64,000 bases of DNA from an uncultured Collinsella sp. (GTDB taxonomy: Bacteria; Actinomycetota; Coriobacteriia; Coriobacteriales; Coriobacteriaceae). Under the pieces are notes generated by a model that had not been told where the DNA came from, did not search any database, and was given only the letters and a program-made list of their open reading frames with translations. Within the stretch, counting starts at the first letter, position 1; each line of letters begins with the position of its first letter. Below, one piece after another: positions 42,006-49,891 of this stretch. Position numbers and translations under genes: made by a program. The stretch is from NCBI GenBank assembly GCA_900540985.1, contig UQIC01000007.1:1-64000 (forward strand), given 5' to 3'.

Positions 42006-42014
42006 GGCGCAACG

Positions 42015-43118
42015 CTAGATGCGGACCGGCATGACCAGGTACAGGTAGTTGATCTTGTCGTAGGACTTGAAGATGCCCGCCTGCGAGTAGCTCTTGAGCT
42101 CCAGCGTGATCTCCTTCTCCTTGGACAGGGCATTGAGGCAGCCGAAGATGTAGTGGTAGTTGAAGGCGATGGTACCCGACTCGCCCTCGGCCTCGACATC
42201 GATCGTCTCCTGTGCAAGGTCCTGGTCATTGGAAATGGAGGACAGGCCCATCTGCCCGTTCTCGACATCGATCTCGAACTTGACGGCGGGGTTGGCGCTC
42301 GCGATAACGGCCACGCGCTTGAGGGCGGCGTTAAAGGCGGCGACGTCGATCTTGACGCTCGTCACGCACGAATCGGGGATGAGCTGCTTGTAGTTGGGGT
42401 ACACGCCCTCGATGCGGCGCGACACGTAGGTGGTATTGCCGGCCTCGAAGACGACCTGGGTGTCGGTAGCCCCGATCATGATGGTCGCCTGGCTGGCCAT
42501 GATGTTCAGCGCGTCGTTAAAGGCGTCAGCCGGAACGTTGAGCTCAAAGGAACCCTCGAGGGTCGAGGTCTCGACCTGCGTATCGCATACGGCCAAGCGG
42601 AAGGAATCGGTCGCCACCAGGCGCACGGTGTTGTTCTCGACCTTCATGTGCACGCCGCCCAGGATGGGGCGGGCCTTGTCGGTCGAGGTGACGCGCCATA
42701 CGCGCCCGACCATCTCGGACAAGATATCGGTCGGCAGCTCCACGGCACTCTCGATGGCATAGGCCGGAAACTCGGGGAAGTCATTGGCATCGAGCGTGTT
42801 CAGGCGGAACGAGCTCTTCTCGCAACCAATCAGCACCTGGCGCTCGGACAGCTCAAAGGTGACCGGGGCATCGGGGAGGGTCTTGGTGATATTGGAGAGC
42901 ATCTTACAGGGGATAACCATCTCGCCCTCTTCTTCGACATGCGCCGCGATGCGATGACGGATCGAGATGGTGTAGTTAGAGGTCTGGAATTCCAAGATGC
43001 CGTCTTGCGCCTTAACGAGCACGCCCGACAGGATGGGGAGGGTGGATGCCGAAGTGACACCCTTCATAACGACGCCGATGGCTTGTGTAAGCGAGCTCTG
43101 GCTGACGGTGAACTTCAT
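42015..43118 (-). CDS. dnaN: DNA polymerase III sliding clamp (beta)
   Basis: 367 residues, normal length, with the three repeated clamp domains (N-terminal MKFTVSQSSLTQAI, middle region FPEFPAYAIESAVELPTDIL, C-terminal end LYLVMPVRI, where the family ends in MP-x-R-x). It forms the ring clamp for the replicative polymerase. It is 240 bases downstream of dnaA with an AT-rich, DnaA-box-like spacer between them. Confidence 0.97.
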   Translation of the reverse strand: MKFTVSQSSLTQAIGVVMKGVTSASTLPILSGVLVKAQDGILEFQTSNYTISIRHRIAAHVEEEGEMVIPCKMLSNITKTLPDAPVTFELSERQVLIGCEKSSFRLNTLDANDFPEFPAYAIESAVELPTDILSEMVGRVWRVTSTDKARPILGGVHMKVENNTVRLVATDSFRLAVCDTQVETSTLEGSFELNVPADAFNDALNIMASQATIMIGATDTQVVFEAGNTTYVSRRIEGVYPNYKQLIPDSCVTSVKIDVAAFNAALKRVAVIASANPAVKFEIDVENGQMGLSSISNDQDLAQETIDVEAEGESGTIAFNYHYIFGCLNALSKEKEITLELKSYSQAGIFKSYDKINYLYLVMPVRI

Positions 43119-43356
43119 CTTTTAATACCTTTCTATAGATATAAATATCTTAATAATAGTAATAGCACTGACGAAACTGTTGATTACTCCCAAAGACGCA
43201 GGTCAGACCCAGAAAGAGAATCGACAGCAACCTGTGTGCAACAGGGGTGGTTTTCCACGTTCAAAACCTGCGCAAAACTTTTCATCACCGCGGGTTGGGT
43301 TTTAGACACCTTATGCCCGTGGTTTCGACAAGTTTTCAACAGGTGTCTCTATTTCC
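43119..43356. other. dnaA-dnaN spacer, candidate part of oriC
   Basis: 43119-43170 is strongly AT-rich (TATAGATATAAATATCTTAA), suitable as an unwinding element. DnaA-box-like 9-mers on the plus strand are TTTTCCACG at 43251 and TTTTCAACA at 43333, each two mismatches from TTATCCACA; weaker ones (TTTTCATCA at about 43278) lie between. No gene fits in it. It resembles the dnaA-dnaN half of a bipartite origin. Confidence 0.6.
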
Positions 43357-45081
43357 CTACGAGCGCAGTGTAATTTTATCGCGCAGCGACTTAAGGTCTT
43401 CGGTGACGGTGCGGTCTTCCTGGATCATCTTCTGGACTTTTTTGTAACTCGTGCTGACGGTCGAGTGGTTGCGGTTGCCAAATTCGGCGCCCACCGCCGT
43501 GGTCGTCATCTCGCACATCTCGATGGCCAGGTAGATAGCGATATGGCGTGCTTTGGCGATATTGGCGTTGCGACGCGGGCCGATGAGCTCCTCGTGCGTC
43601 ACGCCGTACTGCTCTTCGATGACGGACTGAACCGTTTGCACGTTGATCTTTTTGGCCGATGTGTCGAAGTACTGGCTGGCGATGGCGTCGATATCGTCAA
43701 AGGTGAGCTCCCCGCCCTCGCGTTCGCGGTCGCCCGCCTCGCCGGCGCAGCGCTCGCAGAAGCTCTCGAGTTCGCGGATGTTGGTGCCCGACACCTCTGC
43801 CATGTGCTTAAAGTGCTCATCGGTCAGGTGCCCGCCGTCGCCCCCGTAGGCCGCCAGCAGTGAGTCGTCGCCTGCCTCGGGAGCGGCGACGATGGTGTTC
43901 TCGTAATAGCGCTGCAAGATCTTGTATTTCATCTCGTAGCTGGGCTCTGCGACCAGGCAGAGCATGCCGGCGTTGAAGCGGCTGGTCAGACGCTCGTCCA
44001 TGCTCAGGTCCTTGGGGGCGCGGTCTGCCGCGATGACGACCTTCTTGTTGTTGCGGATGAACTCGTCCATGAGCTGGAAAAAGTAGTCCACGCTCGCGCG
44101 CTTGCCGATGATGTTTTGGATGTCATCGATGATGAGCACGTCCACGCCGTGGTACGCCTGCATGATGGGGGCGTTGCTCTTCTTTTGACGGTCGAACTCG
44201 GTCATCAGGTCGTCCAGATATGCCTGGGAGTTGGCATACTTGACCTTGATCTCGGGCGACTTCTCGGCGAGCTCGTTTTTGATGGCAAGCAGCAGGTGCG
44301 TCTTGCCCAGGCCCGATTTGCCGTAGATGAAAAGTGATGTGCATGTGCCGCGCTCGTCCGCGAGGGCGGCAAACTTGAGTGCCGAGCGATAGGCATGGCT
44401 GTTCTCGGGGCCGTAGACAAAGTTCTCAAAGGTAAATTTTGAGTTCGCGGCGAGCGGGGCTCCATCCGTATTCTGCTCGGCCGGCACGGTCGGTGCTGGC
44501 ATGGGTGAAGCGGGGGTCGCAGCTTGCGTGGATTTAGTCGGCGCTCCGCCCTTCATCTGGTTCATCATGCGGCGAAAATCGTCGGCTGAGAGCGTGTTCT
44601 TGATTGCAATGCCCGAATCCGCGCCCGCCGCTGCGTCGTGAGCGATGGGCATGTGCGTGACGGGTGCGTTCGTTGACGTCGCTACCGCGGTCGGCAACGG
44701 CGCCATGGTTTCACGGGAAACATCGCTGTGCTGGTGCTCGATTGTCGGCACGTCGCTTGCGGAGGCTGGTACCGTCGGGGAAGCAGCGGGAGCCGTGGCG
44801 GGCGCCGTCGCGGCAGCGGATTCCGTCGCGGCGCCTTGCGGCGCCACGATGTCGAGCGCAATCGGTGCAAAGGCGATTTCTTCCAGATAAGCCTCAATAG
44901 TCGGCTGATGCTTTTTGAGCTGCGCGATGGCAAAGCGCGAGGGGGCCTCGATCGTGAGCGTATCTTCGGTCAGGCTTATGGCCCGCGATTGCCCCAGCAT
45001 GTTGATGAGGCGTGCATCTTGGCCGTCGCGCTGGCAAAAGGCGATGGCATCCCCCAGGATGATGCTTGCTTCCTCGTCCAC
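43357..45081 (-). CDS. dnaA: chromosomal replication initiator DnaA
   Basis: 574 residues, longer than the usual 450 because domain II (about 85-225) is a long Ala/Thr/Pro-rich linker. Domain I is at 1-85. AAA+ domain III has Walker A YGKSGLGKTHLL and Walker B VLIIDDIQN; C-terminal domain IV contains the DNA-binding signature with GNRNHSTV, where Asn replaces the usual Asp of DH[ST]TV. It binds DnaA boxes and opens the origin. Inside the linker coding region at 44707-44722 is a sequence matching parS in 14 of 16 bases. It is preceded closely by the ATPase/winged-helix gene (15-base gap), probably one transcript. Confidence 0.97.
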   Translation of the reverse strand: MDEEASIILGDAIAFCQRDGQDARLINMLGQSRAISLTEDTLTIEAPSRFAIAQLKKHQPTIEAYLEEIAFAPIALDIVAPQGAATESAAATAPATAPAASPTVPASASDVPTIEHQHSDVSRETMAPLPTAVATSTNAPVTHMPIAHDAAAGADSGIAIKNTLSADDFRRMMNQMKGGAPTKSTQAATPASPMPAPTVPAEQNTDGAPLAANSKFTFENFVYGPENSHAYRSALKFAALADERGTCTSLFIYGKSGLGKTHLLLAIKNELAEKSPEIKVKYANSQAYLDDLMTEFDRQKKSNAPIMQAYHGVDVLIIDDIQNIIGKRASVDYFFQLMDEFIRNNKKVVIAADRAPKDLSMDERLTSRFNAGMLCLVAEPSYEMKYKILQRYYENTIVAAPEAGDDSLLAAYGGDGGHLTDEHFKHMAEVSGTNIRELESFCERCAGEAGDREREGGELTFDDIDAIASQYFDTSAKKINVQTVQSVIEEQYGVTHEELIGPRRNANIAKARHIAIYLAIEMCEMTTTAVGAEFGNRNHSTVSTSYKKVQKMIQEDRTVTEDLKSLRDKITLRS

Positions 45082-45096
45082 TGTCTCTCCCGTTCT

Positions 45097-46449
45097 TTAG
45101 CTCTGAGCTCGCACGCGAGCGGCGCCGAGTTCGGTCAGATGGTATTTCTGGCCATGCTTGATGACCAAGCCGGCCTGCGCCAAGTCATTGAGCGTGCGTG
45201 ACCAAGTGGGGGCCGAGTTTCCAAACGCCCTCGCCAGATCGGTTGCACCGCACGCTTGATTTTGCGCTAGATAGCCCAGCGCGGCGTTGCCGCGATCGCT
45301 TACGAACACGTCCGGTTGTGGCTGCGCATACTGATTTGCTGCATTAGGATACATCATTTGAGCTGCTGGTTGTTGAGAACTCTGCATCGGCGGCATTTGC
45401 TGTTGAAAACTTTGAGGCCACTGTTGGTAAGGCTGCGGAGGCATCTGCTGGGCCCAAGGGTTGTACTGCTGCTGCGGCATCTGCTGGTACGGCTGCTGAT
45501 ATCCCTGCTGGTACTGCTGCGGGAACTGCTGGCCATACCCCAGTGGCGGCATCTGCTGATATGGATATCCCTGTTGGTACGGCTGATAGCCCATTTGCTG
45601 GCCACCCGGTGCGCCCGTCGCCTGCTGCATTGCTGCTGCATCCTGATCCGCCAGCGGCACGGCCTCTGGCATGTTTGGCGGCATCGACATCGATGTCGCC
45701 TGGGGCTCTTGTGTGGGAAGCATTCCGGGCTGCTGCATCTGCCTCACGGGGGGCTGCATCTGCTGCGTTGCCATGGGCTGCTGCGCAAAAGCTCCCGGCA
45801 GGGGATATGTGGGCTGCTCCGTCTCGGGCCGCACGGCAGCATCGCGTCCGCCGGCACGCTCGATTTCCTGCACTCGTTTAGGGTTCAGGCTTACCGTAAC
45901 CACGGTGCCGTTGCCCATGTTGTCCTCGATGGATACGGCACCGCCGGCGTTTTCCAAATACTCCTGCACCATGGGAAACCCTGCTCCGGTTCCACGGATA
46001 TAGCGCTTCATCTTGCTGTTTGCGCTGGTAACGCCAAAGTCGAAAGCGCGTTCCTTGTCGTCGATGCCGGGTCCTTGATCAGCAAAGCGGATGGTGTCTC
46101 CGCCGTCCAGAATCGAGATGATGGGCTCGGCAAAGTGCGCGTGGATAAAGTTTTCGACAATCTCGCGGATGACCATGAGCGAGATGTGGCCACCTTGTTC
46201 TTTCATGCACTGGTAGACGGTGTTGGTCGTCTCTTCCAAATACGTGCGGACATCTTGCGGATCAATGACGATCACACGCGGTGTCGACAGCATGTCGTCA
46301 TAGACGGCGATACGCGCGGCGTACATGGCTTTTGGCGCCTGCGTGGTCGTCTGCTCGCCTTCCGCACGCTCTTCGCGCACGCCGGTGATGTGCTCGTTGT
46401 CGGGTGCCGGGTCTCCAGAATCGACCATGGTGTAAAAGTCATCAGACAT
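45097..46449 (-). CDS. orphan GHKL ATPase with Pro/Gln-rich linker and winged-helix-like C-terminus
   Basis: 450 residues, immediately upstream of dnaA. Residues 60-190 form a histidine-kinase-like ATPase fold: N box VIREIVENFIHAHF (Glu97, Asn100), G1 DQGPGID at 124-130, G2 GTGAGFPM at 153-160 and GNGTVVTV at 179. No phospho-acceptor His domain, sensor or membrane helix is present, so it resembles an SpoIIAB/RsbW-type stand-alone ATPase. Residues 205-365 are low-complexity (many Gln, Pro, Met, Tyr; QQYQQGYQQPYQQMPQQQY). The last 75 residues (GNAALGYLAQNQACGATDLA ... LVIKHGQKYHLTELGAARV) look like a winged helix. Location between the origin and dnaA suggests a link to initiation or cell-cycle control; this is inference. 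Confidence 0.85.
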   Translation of the reverse strand: MSDDFYTMVDSGDPAPDNEHITGVREERAEGEQTTTQAPKAMYAARIAVYDDMLSTPRVIVIDPQDVRTYLEETTNTVYQCMKEQGGHISLMVIREIVENFIHAHFAEPIISILDGGDTIRFADQGPGIDDKERAFDFGVTSANSKMKRYIRGTGAGFPMVQEYLENAGGAVSIEDNMGNGTVVTVSLNPKRVQEIERAGGRDAAVRPETEQPTYPLPGAFAQQPMATQQMQPPVRQMQQPGMLPTQEPQATSMSMPPNMPEAVPLADQDAAAMQQATGAPGGQQMGYQPYQQGYPYQQMPPLGYGQQFPQQYQQGYQQPYQQMPQQQYNPWAQQMPPQPYQQWPQSFQQQMPPMQSSQQPAAQMMYPNAANQYAQPQPDVFVSDRGNAALGYLAQNQACGATDLARAFGNSAPTWSRTLNDLAQAGLVIKHGQKYHLTELGAARVRAQS

Positions 46450-46640
46450 GCCGCTCGCAATCTTTCAAAAGGTTTCGAACAAATAGTAGCTCACCGCGCA
46501 ATGTTTCTCATCTTTCGACAACTTTTCAAAACCTGTTGAAAACTTTGGAAAACGGGCGAAAAGTTCTCAACATTGCCAACATGACCTGTTGAAAACTCGA
46601 TGAAATATCGTGAAAAGTTGTCATGCACCGCTAAATCGAG
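46450..46640. other. candidate oriC with DnaA-box-like cluster
   Basis: This spacer is dense in 9-mers related to TTTTCAACA/TTTTCCACA: TTTTCAAAA at 46523, TGTTGAAAA (minus-strand TTTTCAACA) at 46534 and 46587, TTTGGAAAA at 46544, TTCTCAACA at 46564 and CGTGAAAAG near 46610. The divergence point of leading-strand genes falls here (dnaA leftward, rpmH rightward). The boxes are degenerate relative to TTATCCACA but consistent with each other and with those beyond dnaA. Confidence 0.65.
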
Positions 46641-46692
46641 CTTGGCTTATGGGGGAACCGTGTGAACTGCGCAACCTTTTACCTTTGATTTC

Positions 46693-46722
46693 TTGACATT
46701 TGAACATTGATTTCCCTACAAT
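46693..46722 (+). promoter_or_regulatory. sigma-70 type promoter of rpmH
   Basis: TTGACA at 46693-46698 and TACAAT at 46717-46722 with an 18-base spacer, about 70 bases before the rpmH ATG. One of the few near-consensus promoters in the window. Confidence 0.75.
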
Positions 46723-46794
46723 CTTCAAGCTCACGTGTCTATATCTGCGTCCGCGTCCCCGCGGACACTCGAAATGCAGCAGGAGGAACTTAAG

Positions 46795-46929
46795 ATGAAG
46801 CGTACGTATCAGCCTAATAAGCGTAAGCGTGCCAAGACCCATGGCTTCCGTGCCCGTATGGCCACTAAGGGTGGTCGTGCCGTGCTCGCTCGTCGTCGCG
46901 CCAAGGGCCGCAAGCGTCTCACTGTCTAG
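46795..46929 (+). CDS. rpmH: ribosomal protein bL34
   Basis: 44 residues from the ATG at 46795, which has AGGAGG nearby; upstream codons in the frame are leader. [18 protein letters not shown] is the invariant L34 start and the product ends in [11 protein letters not shown] component of the 50S subunit. It opens the rightward rpmH-rnpA-yidD-yidC-khpB operon. Confidence 0.98.
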   Translation: MKRTYQPNKRKRAKTHGFRARMATKGGRAVLARRRAKGRKRLTV

Positions 46930-46949
46930 CAGCGATACACACATCTCGC

Positions 46950-47288
46950 ATGAAGACTATTAAGTCTCGGCAAGATTTCGAGCATGTGTTCAGTCAGGGG
47001 CGTCGTTTTAATCACCCTCTGATTCGAATGACCATATGTGAATCGGTTGGCGAAGGCGACTCCGGAAGGGTCGCCTTCGTTGGTGCTAAACGGCTCGGTT
47101 GCGCTGTCGTGCGCAACCGTTCTAAGCGTGTGATGCGCGAGGCCGCCCGCAGCTGCGGATTTCCCGTTGCGGGTTATGACATCATCTTGTTCGCAACTCC
47201 CAAGACGAGGGTTTCCTCGCCGCAGGAGATGGACAAGGCATTGCGTTTGCTTATGAAACGCGCCGGCGTTGCCGGGGAGGAGCGATGA
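46950..47288 (+). CDS. rnpA: ribonuclease P protein component
   Basis: 112 residues, normal length. The start KSRQDFEHVFSQGRRF and the RNA-binding RNR-type motif VVRNRSKRVMREAAR near 53-67 are diagnostic. It binds RNase P RNA for tRNA 5' maturation. It begins 20 bases after rpmH and overlaps yidD by 4 bases (ATGA). No clear Shine-Dalgarno is seen, as is common for rnpA behind rpmH. Confidence 0.97.
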   Translation: MKTIKSRQDFEHVFSQGRRFNHPLIRMTICESVGEGDSGRVAFVGAKRLGCAVVRNRSKRVMREAARSCGFPVAGYDIILFATPKTRVSSPQEMDKALRLLMKRAGVAGEER

Positions 47289-47509
47289 GCAATCACGTTT
47301 TGCGACGTGTTGCCATCGCTCCTATTCGCATATATCAACAGGTTATTTCGCCCTTATTGCCTGACGCCTGCATTTATTACCCAACGTGCTCGCAATACGC
47401 CGTCCAGGCGATTGAGAAGTACGGTGTTTTTAGAGGCTGCTGGCTTGCCGTGAGGCGCATCGCTCGCTGTAATCCCCTGCACGTCGGCGGTTATGACCCT
47501 GTGCCCTAG
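47285..47509 (+). CDS. yidD: membrane protein insertion efficiency factor YidD
   Basis: 74 residues with the family core YQQVISPLLPDACIYYPTCS, QYAVQAIEKYG and CNPLHVGGYDPVP. The N-terminus is amphipathic. A small membrane-associated helper of YidC-dependent insertion. It overlaps rnpA by 4 bases and lies 30 bases before yidC. Confidence 0.97.
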   Translation: MSNHVLRRVAIAPIRIYQQVISPLLPDACIYYPTCSQYAVQAIEKYGVFRGCWLAVRRIARCNPLHVGGYDPVP

Positions 47510-47538
47510 CGGGCACTCGCTATCGGAGGAAAACTTAC

Positions 47539-48309
47539 ATGTGGGATTGGATCGTTAACATCCTTTTCGAGCTGCTCAAGCTCATCCAGACCTTTGCGGT
47601 CGACTGGGGCCTGTCCATCATCATCCTGGTGGTCATCATCCGTCTGCTGCTGACGCCGCTTATGCTCAAATCGACCAAGTCGACGGCTCGCATGCAGGTG
47701 CTGCAGCCCAAGATGCTCGAGATCCAGGAGCGCTATGCCGACGATCCCCAGCGTCAGGCCGAGGAGATGCAGAAGTTCTACAGCGAGAACAAGTTCAACC
47801 CGATGGCTGGTTGTTTGCCGCTGTTGATCCAGATGCCTGTCCTGTTCGCCCTGTTTACGTTGCTGCGCAACTTGCCGCAGTACTTTAACGACGGCACGTT
47901 CTCGTTCTTCAACATCCTGCCCGACCTGACCACCACGCCGAGCGCTTCCTTTGCCGATGGCTTTATGGTTGCGCTGCCTGCGCTGGTCTGCCTGATTCTG
48001 TTCGCCGTCCTGACCCTGATTCCGCAGCTCTATATGTCGCGCAACCAGACCGGCCAGCAGGCTCAGAGCATGCGTATGATGGCTGTTGTCATGACGGTCA
48101 TGATGCTCTGGATGGGCTGGAGCCTTCCCGTTGGTGTTCTGCTGTACTACGACGTCTCGTCTGCTTGGCAGGTTATCCAGCAGATTTTTGTGACGCAGAA
48201 GGTTATCGAGAAGGCCAAGGCCGATGAGGAGGAGCGTCTTAAGAACGCGCCGCTGCAGGTTGAGGTCACTCGTCGAGAGAAGAAGCCGCGCCCGCACAAG
48301 AAGAAGTAG
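47539..48309 (+). CDS. yidC: membrane protein insertase YidC/Oxa1
   Basis: 256 residues, the short Gram-positive form without the large periplasmic domain. Five hydrophobic segments are visible, beginning with LSIIILVVIIRLLLTPLMLK carrying the conserved hydrophilic-groove Arg (near 37), and GCLPLLIQMPVLFALF. There is no lipoprotein signal Cys at the start, unlike SpoIIIJ. The C-terminus is Lys-rich (KKPRPHKKK) for ribosome contact. AGGAGG-like site upstream of the ATG. Confidence 0.96.
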   Translation: MWDWIVNILFELLKLIQTFAVDWGLSIIILVVIIRLLLTPLMLKSTKSTARMQVLQPKMLEIQERYADDPQRQAEEMQKFYSENKFNPMAGCLPLLIQMPVLFALFTLLRNLPQYFNDGTFSFFNILPDLTTTPSASFADGFMVALPALVCLILFAVLTLIPQLYMSRNQTGQQAQSMRMMAVVMTVMMLWMGWSLPVGVLLYYDVSSAWQVIQQIFVTQKVIEKAKADEEERLKNAPLQVEVTRREKKPRPHKKK

Positions 48310-48326
48310 TGGGATATCAATCTTAT

Positions 48327-48338
48327 TTAGGTACCTAA
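48327..48338. repeat. TTAGGTACCTAA palindrome, copy 1
   Basis: A 12-bp perfect palindrome in the yidC-khpB gap. The same 12 bases occur at 51831-51842 at the end of the gene after parB. Significance unknown. Confidence 0.5.
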
Positions 48339-48353
48339 CTTTTGGAGTACGTT

Positions 48354-48923
48354 ATGTCTGAAGAGATCATCGAGGATATGCTTGAGGAGGTTGCCCCGCA
48401 GGTCGCGGGCGATTATCCCGAGATTGCACAGCGCTACAAGGCTGGTGAAGAGCTGACCGATGAGGAGCTCGACACCATTGCCGATGTTGCGATTTCCATC
48501 CTGCGTTCCATCCTTTCGCACTTCGATGCCGCCAACTCTCCTATCGATGAGTATGAGGGTGACGAGGGTGAGCTGATTCTGGATGTAACGGCTCCCGATC
48601 TTGCTGTTCTCATTGGCCGTCATGGTCGCACCCTTGATGCCCTTCAGGTTATGTTCTCTTTGCTGGTGAGCCGCAAGCTTGGCTTTAGGTATCCGGTTGT
48701 AGTGGACGTCGAGGGATACAAGAGCCGCCGTCAGGACAAGGTTGCCTCCATGGCTCAGTCTGCTGCCGAGCGCGCCATCCGCACTCACAAGAGTGTTTCG
48801 CTTCCGCCCATGAATGCCTACGAGCGTCGACTGGTTCACATTGCACTTCGTGGCAATGATGCGGTCGATACTCATTCTGAGGGTTCTGACCCTGATCGCC
48901 ATGTAGTGATTGTTGCTCGATAA
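48354..48923 (+). CDS. khpB: KH/R3H RNA-binding protein Jag (KhpB)
   Basis: 189 residues from the ATG at 48354 (TTGGAG upstream; four more codons are possible). An acidic N-terminal region is followed by a KH domain with the GxxG loop in VLIGRHGRTLDALQ and an R3H domain (YERRLVHIALRGNDAVDTHS ending PDRHVVI). It is shorter than Bacillus Jag, lacking the Jag-N domain. A cytoplasmic RNA-binding protein linked to cell wall and division control; its place after yidC is conserved. A terminator follows. Confidence 0.93.
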   Translation: MSEEIIEDMLEEVAPQVAGDYPEIAQRYKAGEELTDEELDTIADVAISILRSILSHFDAANSPIDEYEGDEGELILDVTAPDLAVLIGRHGRTLDALQVMFSLLVSRKLGFRYPVVVDVEGYKSRRQDKVASMAQSAAERAIRTHKSVSLPPMNAYERRLVHIALRGNDAVDTHSEGSDPDRHVVIVAR

Positions 48924-48941
48924 TCTACTCGAGCTTATGCT

Positions 48942-48973
48942 AAGGGGACGTGGTTTCCACGTCCCCTTTTTTT
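48942..48973 (+). terminator. terminator after khpB
   Basis: AAGGGGACGTGG-TTT-CCACGTCCCCTT with a perfect 12-bp stem followed by TTTTT. Ends the rpmH operon. Confidence 0.92.
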
Positions 48974-49019
48974 GTCAAAAGTTCTCGATACACTGATTTT
49001 TGTCAGAAAGGAGCTTTCG

Positions 49020-49757
49020 TTGTTAGTACTTACTGATCAGCAGGCTGACGAGATGTTGTGTCGTCTAACTTCCTATTGCAAAGAGTATTCCTTGAGCGTA
49101 ACTGATGTTGAACTGAGGAAATGTATTCAGCATTTGGATTTGGTTCTGGAAATAAATAAGACAACCAATCTCACCCGTATTCTTAACGTAGAAGATGCTG
49201 CAGTACTTCATATCCTTGACTCACTTGTTTTGCTCCCTTATATCGATAAGGCTCCTGAGGGAGCTTTGCTCGATATGGGAACAGGTGCGGGCTTCCCTGG
49301 TATTCCATTAACCATAACCACGCATCGTAAAGCAACTTATATTGACTCTGTTGGCAAGAAGGTTGATGCAGTCAATTCCTTTGTCCATGCTCTTGGATTG
49401 AAACATGCTCATGCGGTCCATGATCGTCTTGAAGAATATGCTCGAAGCCATAAGAAGCAGTTCTCTGTCGTAACCGCCCGCGCACTGGCCCCTTTACCGA
49501 TTCTTGTTGAGTATGCGGCGCCGTACCTCAAGGATGGAGGGCTATTTGTTATCACCAAGGGCAATCCTTCGGATGAGGAGCTTGCTTCCGGCATGTCAGC
49601 AGCAAAGATTTGCGGCTTCACTTTGCTTCTGAATGACGCTATCGATTTGCCTGAGGGCCTGGGCCACAGGGAGTTCATTGTTCTTAAGAAGAGTCATCCA
49701 GCATCCGTTTCATTGCCTCGTGCAAATGGCATGGCCAAGAAGAATCCGCTTGCCTAG
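49020..49757 (+). CDS. rsmG: 16S rRNA (guanine-527-N7) methyltransferase RsmG
   Basis: 245 residues from the TTG at 49020 with AAGGAG six bases upstream; the earlier TTG at 48972 lies inside the terminator and is rejected. Class I methyltransferase motif LLDMGTGAGFPGIPL is near 83, then DSVGKKVDAVNSF, and VTARALAPLPILVEY. It methylates G527 with AdoMet. Codons are more AT-rich than in most of the window, as in parA and parB next to it. Three parS sites follow directly. Confidence 0.95.
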   Translation: MLVLTDQQADEMLCRLTSYCKEYSLSVTDVELRKCIQHLDLVLEINKTTNLTRILNVEDAAVLHILDSLVLLPYIDKAPEGALLDMGTGAGFPGIPLTITTHRKATYIDSVGKKVDAVNSFVHALGLKHAHAVHDRLEEYARSHKKQFSVVTARALAPLPILVEYAAPYLKDGGLFVITKGNPSDEELASGMSAAKICGFTLLLNDAIDLPEGLGHREFIVLKKSHPASVSLPRANGMAKKNPLA

Positions 49758-49758
49758 A

Positions 49759-49774
49759 TGTTTCACGTGAAACA
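49759..49774. promoter_or_regulatory. parS site 1
   Basis: TGTTTCACGTGAAACA, a perfect 16-bp match to the bacterial parS consensus, 2 bases after the rsmG stop. Confidence 0.95.
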
Positions 49775-49797
49775 TAATGGATACTAACAACTTGCAG

Positions 49798-49813
49798 TGT
49801 TTCACGTGAAACA
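49798..49813. promoter_or_regulatory. parS site 2
   Basis: Second perfect TGTTTCACGTGAAACA, 39 bases after the first (start to start). Confidence 0.95.
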
Positions 49814-49836
49814 TGGCGGTTGATATCGAATCGGAA

Positions 49837-49852
49837 TGTTTCACGTGAAACA
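49837..49852. promoter_or_regulatory. parS site 3
   Basis: Third perfect TGTTTCACGTGAAACA, again 39 bases on, 40 bases before the parA start. Even spacing puts all three close to the same helical face relationship. Confidence 0.95.
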
Positions 49853-49891
49853 TCCTCCGTTTGATAGCTTTAATACACACCAGGAGGGACC

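Noticed and set aside
41205..43373. 722-codon plus-strand frame
   Set aside because: Antisense to recF and dnaN, which show full family motifs.
48972..49019. Earlier TTG start for rsmG
   Set aside because: It lies in the T-tract of the khpB terminator and has no ribosome binding site; the TTG at 49020 has AAGGAG.
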